A DNA stretch of 64,000 bases from CAYNZV01 sp965217095 (lineage in GTDB: Bacteria; Latescibacterota; UBA2968; UBA8231), in the NCBI GenBank assembly GCA_965217095.1, contig OZ244235.1:558001-622000 (forward strand), in the 5' to 3' direction. The notes below the pieces were generated by a model. The model searched no databases. It was not told the origin of the DNA and saw nothing but the letters and a program-made list of their open reading frames with translations. The position numbers and the translations under genes were made by a program. Of the stretch, positions 41,118-50,206 are shown one piece after another (within the stretch, counting starts at the first letter, position 1; each line of letters begins with the position of its first letter).

Positions 41118-42065
41118 TCAAGCGTAGATTCTGGCTGGCCATTCGTGCGGGCGCAGACGGCGAATCTCCCCATGTTGCGAGCGGTCAAGACAGCCTAGAA
41201 CGACCCACTTGAACCATAGCCGGAACACGTCGTAGGCGGAAGCGCAGATAGCCCTGAATTGAGTGCCCTTGGCCTCACCCGCTTCTCGGGCCATGAACGA
41301 AATCGGCACCTCAGCGATACTCGCGCCGGTCGCGTGGGCTTTGATAAGGCCTTCTGGGTTGACGAATGATGAGCGTGATTCGTACTCGAATGACTGAATA
41401 AGGCTGGTCCGGTAGAAGCAGACATTCTGATAGTCACTCAGCGGCAGGCGAAACAGGATGCGGATGAGTGAGTAGTTGATAAGCGAGACAAGTGCCTTGA
41501 GAACCGTGTCTGAGCGTCTAGTGAGATGCTTGATTCCAAAGAGTTTGCGGATTATCTCAACAGGCCTGACAAACAATCCACGCTGCTGGACCGGGTCTCT
41601 CCGAACTCCCGCAACCACGTCGCATTCGGCCAGCAGCTCGAGGAATGCACGGAGGGATGCTATGTCGTACGCCCAGTCGATCGTCTGCCAGAAAAGGAAC
41701 TCCTTGCGTGCCTCCGAAACCGCGCGTCTGAAGGCGTGCCCGACGTTCAGTTTTTGCGAATTTCGCAGCAGCCGGACCTCCGGGATTTCAAAAGTCGCGA
41801 GTCCTTTGACGATCTCGTATGTACGATCGGTCGAACAGTCATCTATGAACACAATCTCGAAGTCGTCGATGCACTCACGTAGCAACGCGACCATTCTGCG
41901 AAGGTAGCCCTCGACAAGAAGCTCCTCGTTGTAAGCCCAGCAGAGAAGGGAGACGCCCTTCGCGAATCTCCTCGGCGGACCGGGATAGTGCTCCACGGAG
42001 CTACTTGGGGGTTCCTTCAGAGAAGGTCCCTTGGCCAAAGGCGCAAACAGGATTTCGGCTCGCAT
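41118..42065 (-). CDS. GT2 family glycosyltransferase
   Basis: A 315-residue cytoplasmic GT-A fold glycosyltransferase. VSLLCWAYNEELLVEGYL begins the domain, VFIDDCSTDRTYEIV gives the DDxSxDxT nucleotide-binding motif, and FWQTIDWAYDI sits where the metal-binding D-x-D occurs in polyprenyl-phosphate mannosyltransferase-like proteins. No C-terminal membrane helices. I chose ATG 42065 (MRAEILFAPL), preceded by AAAGG; an ATG two codons earlier is equally possible. The likely product is a polyprenyl-phosphate sugar or a glycan addition. Confidence 0.82.
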   Translation of the reverse strand: MRAEILFAPLAKGPSLKEPPSSSVEHYPGPPRRFAKGVSLLCWAYNEELLVEGYLRRMVALLRECIDDFEIVFIDDCSTDRTYEIVKGLATFEIPEVRLLRNSQKLNVGHAFRRAVSEARKEFLFWQTIDWAYDIASLRAFLELLAECDVVAGVRRDPVQQRGLFVRPVEIIRKLFGIKHLTRRSDTVLKALVSLINYSLIRILFRLPLSDYQNVCFYRTSLIQSFEYESRSSFVNPEGLIKAHATGASIAEVPISFMAREAGEAKGTQFRAICASAYDVFRLWFKWVVLGCLDRSQHGEIRRLRPHEWPARIYA

Positions 42066-42071
42066 TATCAT

Positions 42072-42748
42072 CCCTTTCGACAGGGTCTGACTACTCGTCA
42101 GAATATCAGAACCACGGCCCATTACGAGGGGCACTCGAAAAAATCTGCCATGGAACTGCCGTAGCTACTTCAAGCGGACCGAGGACCGGGGGAATTTTCT
42201 TCCCCTGCGGCCGTCTACTTCCGCCTGCAAGACGGTTCCTTTTTCCCCTCTGCTGCACCTACAGAGCCAGAGCTCAACGGCACTGATTCCCTACTCCGAA
42301 TTATCGGAGCAAATGTCGTACCTCGCCACCCATAGTTCAGAGAAGCCGCGGCGGAGGCAACTGGCGGGTTGCGAAGAGGAAATGTGAGTGTTTCCACGCC
42401 CGGGATCAACCCACGCTGGAGGGTAAGGCCAGACGCTGCTTCAGACCGACCATTCCCACGATTCGATGGCCTGGCGACCTGTCCAGCTGCAGCTTGGCTG
42501 GTCTTCCGGTGCCCAGAGCACCAGAACGTCACGATTGCCAAGCGTGCTTGCCCAGATTGCTTTGGCGACAAGCCCGCTCCATGCAAGTGGTTCAAAGTGA
42601 CCAGCCGTTTTGGCGCAACGCGAAAAGTGGTAACCTTGGAGTGAAACGGGTTGTAAATTTGGCCCAAGATCCGCAAGCAGACAAACCTTCCGCTTCGGGC
42701 GGCGCGAACTTCGTATCCGACCCTACAAGTTTACCAATGAGGAAATAC
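42072..42748. other. Long intergenic region
   Basis: About 680 bases between divergent genes (GT2 on minus, M20 peptidase on plus). The only open frames are short and have no family features. One on the plus strand near 42500-42644 contains several Cys residues but lacks a credible start. No clear promoter, riboswitch or repeat was recognised. A gene may have decayed here. Confidence 0.4.
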
Positions 42749-43990
42749 ATGGACACGAACATCAGAAACGCAATTCAATCCAATCAGACAAAGTACATTG
42801 GGTTGCTGCAGTCGCTCATCCAAATCCGCAGTGACTATGAAAACGAGACTGCGATTCTGTCCTTTGTGGAGCAATGGTTAAGGCGAGGAGGACAAACGGT
42901 TCTGAGGGTGGAGTATGATCCCAGCTTCTTGTCCAGAATTGAGGAAGTCGTGAGACCGATCTCAAAAAAGCCAGGTAGATATTGCTTGGTCGTGCGCATT
43001 GCTGGAATTGACCGTAATCGCTCGATCATCCTAAACTGCCATCTAGATACGGTTCCACCTGGCGACGAGAACCAGTGGACTTTTGGGCCATGCTCTGGAA
43101 CGATTGATCAGAACAAAATCTTTGGGCGTGGCGCCATGGATGACAAAGCGGGCGTTGTGCTGGCGCTTGCTATCATCGATCTGATAGGTAGTGGACGCTA
43201 CAAACCCAGATGCGACGTCTGCTTTCAGTTTGTCATTGAAGACGAAACCACCGGTAATGGATCCCTGCTGTGCCTAGAGAAGGGTCACCTGGCTGACGGG
43301 GCCGTAATCCTGGATGGCACACGTGGCGAAAGAGTAGTCAACAAACATGCTGGCAACCTACATTTCGGATTGAGCACGTTGGGCAAGCCGGCATCCGTCA
43401 GTGTTTCACACATGGGTGTCAACGCAGCTGAAAACTTGATGGACATAATCACCCATCTCAGGAAACGGACCTCTGAGTTGAACAAGCACAACCAATCCCC
43501 CTGGACAGAATTCCCGAGCCCGAATCAGCTGGTGACCCAACACTTCCACGCAGAAAGTCCGAGTTTGACTGTGCCAGACAAGGCGTACGCTGAGATCTTC
43601 GTAACCTACCTGCTGCCCCACACCCCGCAATCGATGCAAGTGCAGATCCAAGAATGGGTGGAGGAAGTGGCCGCACATACCGGGGGGGAATTCTCACTAC
43701 ATTGGGGCGGTTTCTCCGCAGCCCCCGTCGAGGGCAATACCGCGGCACTCGAAACCTGCATCTGTGACGCGGCCAAATTGGTGGATGGGCGTGAGGTCAT
43801 GGTCTCTGCCTCAACCGGAACCTCGGATATGCGTCACTTTGTTCGGCGCAACATTCCCTGTGTACTGTACGGGCCAGGGAAAGGTCACAACCCACACCGA
43901 TGTGATGAGTACTACGAGCTAGAAGATCTCAACGTGATGACCGCAATATTAATCCAGACGATAGAGAATTGGGCGACTATCGGTACGTAG
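42749..43990 (+). CDS. M20 family metallopeptidase/deacylase (ArgE/DapE-like)
   Basis: A 413-residue binuclear zinc amidohydrolase. Metal ligands and catalytic residues are readable: ILNCHLDTVPPGD (His and Asp), GRGAMDDKAGVVLALA (bridging Asp), IEDETTGNGS (catalytic Glu and metal Glu) and the last His in GPGKGHNPHRCDEYYEL. A dimerisation domain lies between. I chose ATG 42749 because GAGG precedes it at good distance; ATG 42737 is four codons earlier. It is the only plus-strand gene in this part of the glycan locus. It may deacylate an amino sugar or cleave a peptide-like side chain. Confidence 0.88.
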   Translation: MDTNIRNAIQSNQTKYIGLLQSLIQIRSDYENETAILSFVEQWLRRGGQTVLRVEYDPSFLSRIEEVVRPISKKPGRYCLVVRIAGIDRNRSIILNCHLDTVPPGDENQWTFGPCSGTIDQNKIFGRGAMDDKAGVVLALAIIDLIGSGRYKPRCDVCFQFVIEDETTGNGSLLCLEKGHLADGAVILDGTRGERVVNKHAGNLHFGLSTLGKPASVSVSHMGVNAAENLMDIITHLRKRTSELNKHNQSPWTEFPSPNQLVTQHFHAESPSLTVPDKAYAEIFVTYLLPHTPQSMQVQIQEWVEEVAAHTGGEFSLHWGGFSAAPVEGNTAALETCICDAAKLVDGREVMVSASTGTSDMRHFVRRNIPCVLYGPGKGHNPHRCDEYYELEDLNVMTAILIQTIENWATIGT

Positions 43991-44004
43991 TTCGGGCCCT
44001 GCAT

Positions 44005-44018
44005 CCACGTAAACGTGG
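44005..44018. terminator. Short hairpin between convergent genes
   Basis: CCACGT-AA-ACGTGG forms a six-base-pair stem with a two-base loop, 14 bases past the stop of the M20 peptidase gene. It is followed on the plus strand by a T-rich stretch. The loop is very small, so its function as a terminator is uncertain. Confidence 0.3.
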
Positions 44019-44020
44019 GC

Positions 44021-45214
44021 TTATTCGTATATTTTCTTTCCGGAAGAGATCCCGGATGTGAGGATGCTCCTTAAGGAGTACAGCGAGATGCGATCACCGA
44101 AAGTCTCGCGGATCCTGTCGGCGATAATCTCAGCGTGTGGCAGCGACATCAAGAAAATGTGAGTGACTGGTCTATCTTGTAGATCAGAGAAGCTCTCGAT
44201 GGGCACATCGAAACCGTCAAAGTAGGTGTTGTGCACACCTGGGTTGTCATCGAAAAAACGAATGCCGGAGAACCTCTTTAGCGTGGACAGATAAGGCAGT
44301 GCCCTCAACGGTACGTAGAAACCAATCGACACGTCATTGTCGTCCAATAATGGCCCGATACAAGAGCGAAAGCTGCGCATGCCGGACTCGCTTCGCGCAA
44401 TAAACTCAGCGAATTTCGTCATGCTCTTCTCACCTGATGATGTGGAATGTGGCGTCGGCTTCTTCTTCATGCAGCAGTAGAGCGATAGTCCATACTTCGC
44501 GCGCTCCAGGGCGACTATGTCGTATCCTGCTCGATCGGCCATCAGTCGAATAGACTCCTCATCAAAGTAACTGAGATGCTCGTGCATCGTCATTGAGATG
44601 TCACCGAACTGAATGTTTGGTTGTGAATCTGGGACACTGATGATTACCAGACCGTCTTGGGAGAGATCGTTTGCTTTGGCGGCCAGTATTTCGATTGGGT
44701 TGGGAACGTGCTCAAGCAAACCTGAGGACACTACTAGATCCATAGTGCCGAAACTATGGGGAGCCGGGTAAAAACTGCTGCAGATGGGAATGCCAAACTG
44801 CTCACCGCAGCGGCGAGCCATTGGCGTCGGGTCGCACCCATAGACGTCGTAGCCTTGTTTCTTGAGCTGGTTTAGTACATAACAGCCCCCACAACCAATG
44901 TCTAGAATCCTGGAGTGCCCGTTTCCCGCTTCAGACAGCCTGCTTCCTATGAAGCGGAGGAAGTCTCCACCGTACTGGTCAGCCAAAGCGTGGCCTTCCT
45001 GCATGTAGCCGATGTTCTGATCTTGAAGGTACGCAGCTTCGAGAGCATCAAGAACTCGTTGATTCTCAACTTGGGTGATAAGCTGGAGATCTGGGTCAAA
45101 GCCATAGCTGAACGGTAGAAACGCCGGAATTGGTGGGGCTTCATTAACCTCGCTGGGCTGTCGATGCCGCCAGTAGAAATTCTGATCACCTAAAGCAAAT
45201 TGCAACGGCGTCAT
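44021..45214 (-). CDS. NDP-sugar C-methyltransferase-type SAM methyltransferase
   Basis: A 397-residue methyltransferase. The SAM domain has RILDIGCGGCYVLNQLKKQG and DLVVSSGLLEHVPNPIEILA. The C-terminal region (DDNDVSIGFYVPLRALPYLS, FSGIRFFDDNPGVHNTYFDG, VTHIFLMSLPHAEII) matches the second domain of sugar C-methyltransferases. It opens with a stretch containing QLITQVENQRVLD. GGAGG lies upstream of ATG 45214, which overlaps the end of the flavoprotein gene by 29 bases. It probably methylates a nucleotide-activated sugar in the cluster. Confidence 0.8.
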   Translation of the reverse strand: MTPLQFALGDQNFYWRHRQPSEVNEAPPIPAFLPFSYGFDPDLQLITQVENQRVLDALEAAYLQDQNIGYMQEGHALADQYGGDFLRFIGSRLSEAGNGHSRILDIGCGGCYVLNQLKKQGYDVYGCDPTPMARRCGEQFGIPICSSFYPAPHSFGTMDLVVSSGLLEHVPNPIEILAAKANDLSQDGLVIISVPDSQPNIQFGDISMTMHEHLSYFDEESIRLMADRAGYDIVALERAKYGLSLYCCMKKKPTPHSTSSGEKSMTKFAEFIARSESGMRSFRSCIGPLLDDNDVSIGFYVPLRALPYLSTLKRFSGIRFFDDNPGVHNTYFDGFDVPIESFSDLQDRPVTHIFLMSLPHAEIIADRIRETFGDRISLYSLRSILTSGISSGKKIYE

Positions 45215-46631
45215 ATCCGGGCACCTCCACCTTCCGATAAATGTCTTGCATTATGTCTGCCTGGAAGAACAAACCAGGCTCTGCCATGACTCCCACCATC
45301 TGTAAGTTATCGATGTTCAGTGCGGAGATACTCCGGCGAATCTTGTCCATGCCCTGAACATTATCGATGGACATCGGAAACGGGAAACCAGCTTGAAGGG
45401 GCGTAAGAGATTCGTGCAGCAATTTGTGAGACTGATCAAGAACTCCGAACCGAGTCAATTCACCCTTGGCAAGCGATATGATCTGCTCTTCGGGCAGAAT
45501 CGTCCCCTCATGGTCAAGCACTAGCTCGACGCAGACTACGTGGCCACCGGTTCTGAGCAAGGCTTCGGAGCAATAGTTGTTGATATAGGTTACACGATAG
45601 GTGCGATAGTCTCCGTCCAAGACCCATAGATGATAGAGATCGCGCATGTGCGGTGGGTGATCAAGAACCAAGTGCACCAGGACGGTCTTCATTAGCGGGT
45701 CGAACGGCAGCTTCTCGGGGAGCACTGAGAGAGTTCTTGATAGCGGTATCTGGTTGACTGCCCAGATCAGCTTGTAGATACCATCAAGTGCTGCGATGCC
45801 ATCGGGTGACTGGTATTCGACGGCTTGTACTACGTGGTTCCGTGTATGGACAGATTGGACGCGTGCTTGCGTTATGATGGTGACTTGACGCGCTCGCAAG
45901 TCGTGCTCGATGGCGTCGATCACGCGACACATGCCATAGTGCTTCGGATAGAAGCTGCTACGACCTGAAGAATATCCCAGCGGAAGACGTCTTTGGTCGG
46001 GAAACGCTGTGATACGCCTAACGTCGTCGCGTCCCATCATCGTCAGTTGGGTTGGTTCGTCGAACATCACTACGCGATCAATGGGAGGCAAGTGTGCGCA
46101 GGTTGCACTGACTTGAGTAGAAGACATGCGGTGCACTCGGCGTACAATTGGGTCGATGATACTGCGGGCGATGAGACTCCCATAACGCTCATCCGCATAG
46201 TCGGCAATCGAAACGGGTAAATCTGGCCGTGAGGGTTTTTCGAGATTGCAGAGAAAGTCATCCAGTGCAGCTCTGTATTCCCCTTCACGCAGTACTCGAA
46301 GGTCCGGGAAATGCGTATGATACTGAAGCTGATCCCGGAAGATCGCCCCGGCAAGATGCCGTTTGGCTCCAGTCAGGTAGTTCCAATCGGACTCGGGCAT
46401 CAAGTTCCACAGCCAACCATCAACCTCCTGGATACCGCACTCAGTTATCCAGTGCATGCCGTAGTCGAACTGCAGATCGGCCTCCTCGATGCTGACGCTT
46501 CCAAGTAGGCCGCCTAGTTTTGCGCTGCCCTCTAGAAGGACTATCTCCTTTTCAGGATGTGCATCCGCGAGTAACTTTGCAGCGACTAGGCCGGACAGGC
46601 CGCCGCCAACGATGACGATCTTACTGTTCAT
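45186..46631 (-). CDS. FAD-dependent amine oxidase/Glf-like flavoprotein
   Basis: A 481-residue flavoprotein with the dinucleotide motif KIVIVGGGLSGLVAAKLLAD at the N-terminus, the Glu of VLLEGSAKLGGLLGS, and YGMHWITECG. C-terminal FAD contacts lie around LNIDNLQMVGVMAEPGLFFQADIM. The layout recalls UDP-galactopyranose mutases, protoporphyrinogen oxidases and amine oxidases. In a sugar locus, a mutase or sugar oxidase is plausible. ATG 46631 overlaps the upstream methyltransferase stop (ATGA), a sign of translational coupling, and supersedes a longer frame starting at 46763. Confidence 0.78.
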   Translation of the reverse strand: MNSKIVIVGGGLSGLVAAKLLADAHPEKEIVLLEGSAKLGGLLGSVSIEEADLQFDYGMHWITECGIQEVDGWLWNLMPESDWNYLTGAKRHLAGAIFRDQLQYHTHFPDLRVLREGEYRAALDDFLCNLEKPSRPDLPVSIADYADERYGSLIARSIIDPIVRRVHRMSSTQVSATCAHLPPIDRVVMFDEPTQLTMMGRDDVRRITAFPDQRRLPLGYSSGRSSFYPKHYGMCRVIDAIEHDLRARQVTIITQARVQSVHTRNHVVQAVEYQSPDGIAALDGIYKLIWAVNQIPLSRTLSVLPEKLPFDPLMKTVLVHLVLDHPPHMRDLYHLWVLDGDYRTYRVTYINNYCSEALLRTGGHVVCVELVLDHEGTILPEEQIISLAKGELTRFGVLDQSHKLLHESLTPLQAGFPFPMSIDNVQGMDKIRRSISALNIDNLQMVGVMAEPGLFFQADIMQDIYRKVEVPGYDAVAICFR

Positions 46632-47425
46632 CTTTCTGCCGTGCAGACAGCGTAGAGGAACCAGGCATAATCCTCGAGTTCCCTGCCCATTTGATTGAAT
46701 GCGTCTAGCAACTCGTCTGACCAGTCTTCGAGTTGAGAGCTGGATAGGGGCTTGAGAAAGCAACCGCCAAGTTTCGCAATGCTCAATCCTGCTTGCGTCA
46801 GCTCGTGCTGCAGCCTAGTGCGGTCATAGAGTCGCTTGTTTCCCACTCGTCGGTCTTGATCACTGAGCGACCCAGCTTGGTGCATTCCCAATAGAGCACC
46901 GATACGCCTGTGCAATGATGACTTGTTGGGTGTTGTTACAAGCAAAACGCCATGAGAAGTCAACCAGGTCTTTGCTTTCGTGAGGAAAGCAGTCGGTTGA
47001 TCTAGGTACTGCAACATGTCACCTAGAATGACCGTATCGTAAGAACGTTCGGGTTGAAAACTTTCAAACAAAGATTGGTAGATCCTTATGTTGGGTTGAT
47101 GAGCGTATTTTGACCTTGCGTAGGTTACATGTGCGCCCGATCCTTCGACTACATCGACCTCGAAACCACTTTGCAGCAATTGGTCGGTCCACAGTCCATC
47201 GACAAAGCCCAGTTCCAAGATCTTCGGTCCGGAGACGTAGGGCTGACATTCTCTGATGACATAGGACTTAGTCCTATTGTCGACCCCTAATTGCTGATTG
47301 GAGTAGTAATACTCGTTGGACTCTAGAGTTTTTGGGGTCTCTGGTTTTGAGGAAGTCCTGATTCTGTCGTTCCGGTGGGGAGGATTCGATACGGACCGGT
47401 TCGGACTGGTGTCGTCGTCTGTCAT
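46628..47425 (-). CDS. Class I SAM-dependent methyltransferase
   Basis: A 265-residue methyltransferase. The SAM site is KILELGFVDGLWTDQLLQSG (normally ELGCGxG; Cys to Phe here), then VDVVEGSGAHVTYARSKYAH and SYDTVILGDMLQYLDQPTAFL. The N-terminal 45 residues are Ser/Arg-rich and may be disordered. First gene of the methyltransferase-flavoprotein-C-methyltransferase unit, with overlapping genes. Target unknown; O- or C-methylation of a glycan or lipid is inferred from neighbours. Confidence 0.78.
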   Translation of the reverse strand: MTDDDTSPNRSVSNPPHRNDRIRTSSKPETPKTLESNEYYYSNQQLGVDNRTKSYVIRECQPYVSGPKILELGFVDGLWTDQLLQSGFEVDVVEGSGAHVTYARSKYAHQPNIRIYQSLFESFQPERSYDTVILGDMLQYLDQPTAFLTKAKTWLTSHGVLLVTTPNKSSLHRRIGALLGMHQAGSLSDQDRRVGNKRLYDRTRLQHELTQAGLSIAKLGGCFLKPLSSSQLEDWSDELLDAFNQMGRELEDYAWFLYAVCTAER

Positions 47426-48228
47426 GGATTCGATCGGCGTCCCTTTTCACTATGGAAACTTCGGTGTACGCTTTTCAGGCCTCGTCTGCTGCTGCAAGAT
47501 CGAGTCGGCTGAAGCGGCCAGATTCGAAGGGATCTCGTACCAAATATCGGCAATCCACTGAATCCTTGTTAGGCCTTTTTCAAACCCCTGTGTCGTCCTC
47601 TTCGGCCAGCGCTTTTCTGTCCGTACCAGCAGCTTTTACCTGGCACGTTCTCTCGCCTCAGTGAATACTCATAAGTCATTGTTTTTGATACATTTCACGT
47701 GTCCAACTTGGAAGTTTCATGGAATGGTCCTCCGTCTCGAGATCCCAATATTGAGGTTCAGTCAATTCGGAGGATCTTGACGTGCAGATCGCGGGCTCAT
47801 ATTCGCGACACAGCTTGTTTCCGATGGGTACTTTTCTGGTCAATAAAGACTATCTCGTAGTCTGCCGCGGTTGATTACGGGAAGTTCGGTGGTACCTTCG
47901 TCGGAGTCACAGATAGGGGCTCTATTCCGGAGCGCTTGGTCTCAGGATGAGCCAAGAGGAATTCCGGATTCTTGACCGAGGGATTCACAGAGTGCCATGC
48001 AGGGACAGGAATATGTCATCCAGAAACTAGCCAAATGGATTCGTGTTCGAAATACCTTATTGTGAAAGGTCAGGGGTTCGTTGGCCTTCTGACGGCTGGG
48101 TGGAGCGCATTTTCAAGGTTCATACCGCCAACGCTGCCACACCGGAGAATGAGACTGAAGACTCATTTTTGGCTACCCAACATATCCGAGTTCGTGGGCA
48201 TGCCGACTGCGTTTCGAAGACTCAAGAA
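47426..48228. other. Long divergent intergenic region
   Basis: About 800 bases between the minus-strand methyltransferase and the plus-strand acetyltransferase. Only short open frames without family features are present, and the acetyltransferase frame is open back to 48043 without recognisable similarity. An AT-rich stretch near 47680-47700 is promoter-like, but I cannot define -35/-10 boxes. No repeats noticed. Confidence 0.35.
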
Positions 48229-48825
48229 ATGAGCGACACCTGTTATCTTGACCTGGAGGCAGATAGTCCATGGGTGACGCCATACGTCGCGCTCAGGAAT
48301 CAGTACGTCGATCTTCTTCTCAGCGAACCCGTAGATGTCGCGTCAACCCGCCGCTGGCTGGGAGACAACGATGGGACTAAAGTCCGCTGCCTGATTGACG
48401 GAGACCGTCTCCTCGGGTGCCTGATTCTCTACCCATCCCGCGACGGTGAGGTCGCGTTCTTCGCGGCAGACAAGGGCTCCGGAATCGGTGCGCGCCTTCT
48501 ATGCCTAATCCCAGACTTGGCCGCCTCGATGGATCTAGATTCGGTCTGGGCTTGGGTCCGTACGGATAATCGTATCGCCCAGAAGGTTTTCGAGAAATGT
48601 GGTTTCTATTCGGTCGGCATTGAAACACGTGTCTACACGGGTGAGCAGATCCTTGGGATTCGCTGTTCGGCATCTCGGCGCGGTTTCAATACTCTAGCTA
48701 TTCACCGGGCGGCGCATAGCTCCCGAGCCTGGCTCCAGGCCGCATCCTCGACGAAGTATGCCGCTTCGAAAAGTCGTAATCAGGATAAAGCTCCCTCTCC
48801 TGGATCTCTCCGCCGTTGGCCCTGA
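48229..48825 (+). CDS. GNAT family acetyltransferase
   Basis: A protein of about 198 residues; the GNAT part covers roughly the first 150. It reads MSDTCYLDLEADSPWVTPYV, then RCLIDGDRLLGCLILYP, the acetyl-CoA loop DKGSGIGARLLCLIPDLA and the C-terminal AQKVFEKCGFYSVGIETR. The last about 45 residues overlap antiparallel with the end of the HTTM gene and are probably not conserved. ATG 48229 starts just before family similarity; the frame is open further upstream. It may acetylate an amino sugar made by the DegT enzyme of the cluster, as WbbJ/FdtC-type proteins do. Confidence 0.72.
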   Translation: MSDTCYLDLEADSPWVTPYVALRNQYVDLLLSEPVDVASTRRWLGDNDGTKVRCLIDGDRLLGCLILYPSRDGEVAFFAADKGSGIGARLLCLIPDLAASMDLDSVWAWVRTDNRIAQKVFEKCGFYSVGIETRVYTGEQILGIRCSASRRGFNTLAIHRAAHSSRAWLQAASSTKYAASKSRNQDKAPSPGSLRRWP

Positions 48826-50191
48826 TTGACACCTCTAGGACCGGAACAAAGCGGAAACGATCCACCTCCTTCTGAATTATTACGACCTCGAATACGACAC
48901 TCTCTCCCTCTCGAGCGGATAAGGTCTCAGCGTAGCGCCGAATTCTAGAGTGGAACAAGGTTCGATCATCCGGAAAATATTTGAGGAGTGTGAAGAGACA
49001 GGTTACGCTGATTGCTTCACAGACGTGGTTGTAGCGCATATCAAAGATCCTTCCCCATCTCGAGACCTTCCGCCGAGTCCCGCTGGCGTCTTCGATGCTA
49101 ACCTGAACGAAAAAATTGATCAGATCCACCGAGAAGACTCGCCAGAGGATCATCCCGAAGACATTCGTATAGGATTCGAGCACTCGTTGAAATGGCTCGC
49201 TCAGACGCCTTTTCCCGTAGAGATTCAGGAACATACCCCCGTAGGCTAGGGGCATAACCGCGATATAGGTTCCGAAACCTGCCTCTACTAGGTGCCGGGT
49301 CCACTCAGGAGGTGTCAACTCGATATTCACCGACCCGGGCAGCCAGCTAGCGAGGGCACTGACCAGGAAATCTCCTTGATTACCCTGTACGAAGTATAGG
49401 ACCCCAATCAGCATTACCATTTCGACGAGCCAACTGAGCCGCACCAAGATCCCAACATACGCAAACGACAAGATCAGGAGACAGCCGCCGTAGAACCGCG
49501 TCGATGGGATCACCATCAGAATGGCAGCCAAGATTTCCATTGACCAGCCGAGATGGTTGGATATGCGGAAAGCAAGGTGTTTCGGGGAAAGGTCCTTGAG
49601 CTTGCTCCACCAGTAGCCCCATTCCGGGTTGACTAGACCGTACTCCATTCCCTCGTTCACAACGTACCCGGATCGGAGCTTGTAGAAACCCGCTGAGAAA
49701 ATGATGAAGGCGAAGTCTATATGGAGGGCGAGCAGGACCAGAGGAAGGGTCGTTGGAAACGCGTGCCGGCAGAGTTCGAGCCAGAAGACCGCGTTTCCGA
49801 GCCAGTGGCAAATGAATCCCGGCGCTCCCATACCCCGCTGCACCCCAGCCCATCGCATGGTGATAAAGAAGTAGCGACAGATAAGAGCGTTAGTCAGCGC
49901 CGCAAAAACAGACCAGTACCCCGTTAGCAGACCGAACGCACTGGTGAGCCACGCCGCCTGAATCAGGACCATGCTTACCGGATTCTGGAGGACGCTCTCC
50001 CTCCGTGAGCTGTCCGTATATCCCCTCCAGAACTCGGTAACGAAGAAGCGCCTTGCACTGGGTAGAGCGTGCAAAAGAGTTAGTAGGAGCAGAAGACCGT
50101 AGACACTCCGAACGAAATTCAGGGTCGGGTCGCTCAGAGTTGGGAGGAAACCCAAGAAGTGGCTCGTGATGTTGGACCAATCCATTGCCAT
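48698..50191 (-). CDS. HTTM-domain membrane protein (vitamin K gamma-carboxylase-like)
   Basis: A 497-residue protein with about eight to ten hydrophobic helices in the first 370 residues and a soluble C-terminal domain. Segments such as FVRSVYGLLLLLTLLHALPSA, HLGWSMEILAAILMVIP and SFAYVGILVRLSWLVEMVML, and the aromatic HIDFAFIIFSAGFYKLRSGY, resemble HTTM proteins, bacterial relatives of vitamin K-dependent gamma-carboxylase. Genes of this type are often next to or fused with DCC-family genes, and a DCC gene lies 5 kb upstream in the same direction. It follows the DegT gene by 15 bases. Confidence 0.7.
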   Translation of the reverse strand: MAMDWSNITSHFLGFLPTLSDPTLNFVRSVYGLLLLLTLLHALPSARRFFVTEFWRGYTDSSRRESVLQNPVSMVLIQAAWLTSAFGLLTGYWSVFAALTNALICRYFFITMRWAGVQRGMGAPGFICHWLGNAVFWLELCRHAFPTTLPLVLLALHIDFAFIIFSAGFYKLRSGYVVNEGMEYGLVNPEWGYWWSKLKDLSPKHLAFRISNHLGWSMEILAAILMVIPSTRFYGGCLLILSFAYVGILVRLSWLVEMVMLIGVLYFVQGNQGDFLVSALASWLPGSVNIELTPPEWTRHLVEAGFGTYIAVMPLAYGGMFLNLYGKRRLSEPFQRVLESYTNVFGMILWRVFSVDLINFFVQVSIEDASGTRRKVSRWGRIFDMRYNHVCEAISVTCLFTLLKYFPDDRTLFHSRIRRYAETLSAREGESVVFEVVIIQKEVDRFRFVPVLEVSIRANGGEIQERELYPDYDFSKRHTSSRMRPGARLGSYAPPGE

Positions 50192-50206
50192 CAGAGCCGG
50201 ACGACT

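Noticed and set aside
40927..41142. Small minus-strand frame of 71 codons after the GT2 gene
   Set aside because: It overlaps the end of the GT2 gene and shows no recognisable features or ribosome site.
42369..42644. Cys-containing 91-codon frame upstream of the M20 gene
   Set aside because: It resembles a zinc-ribbon only loosely, lacks a good start, and competes with other short frames in the same gap.
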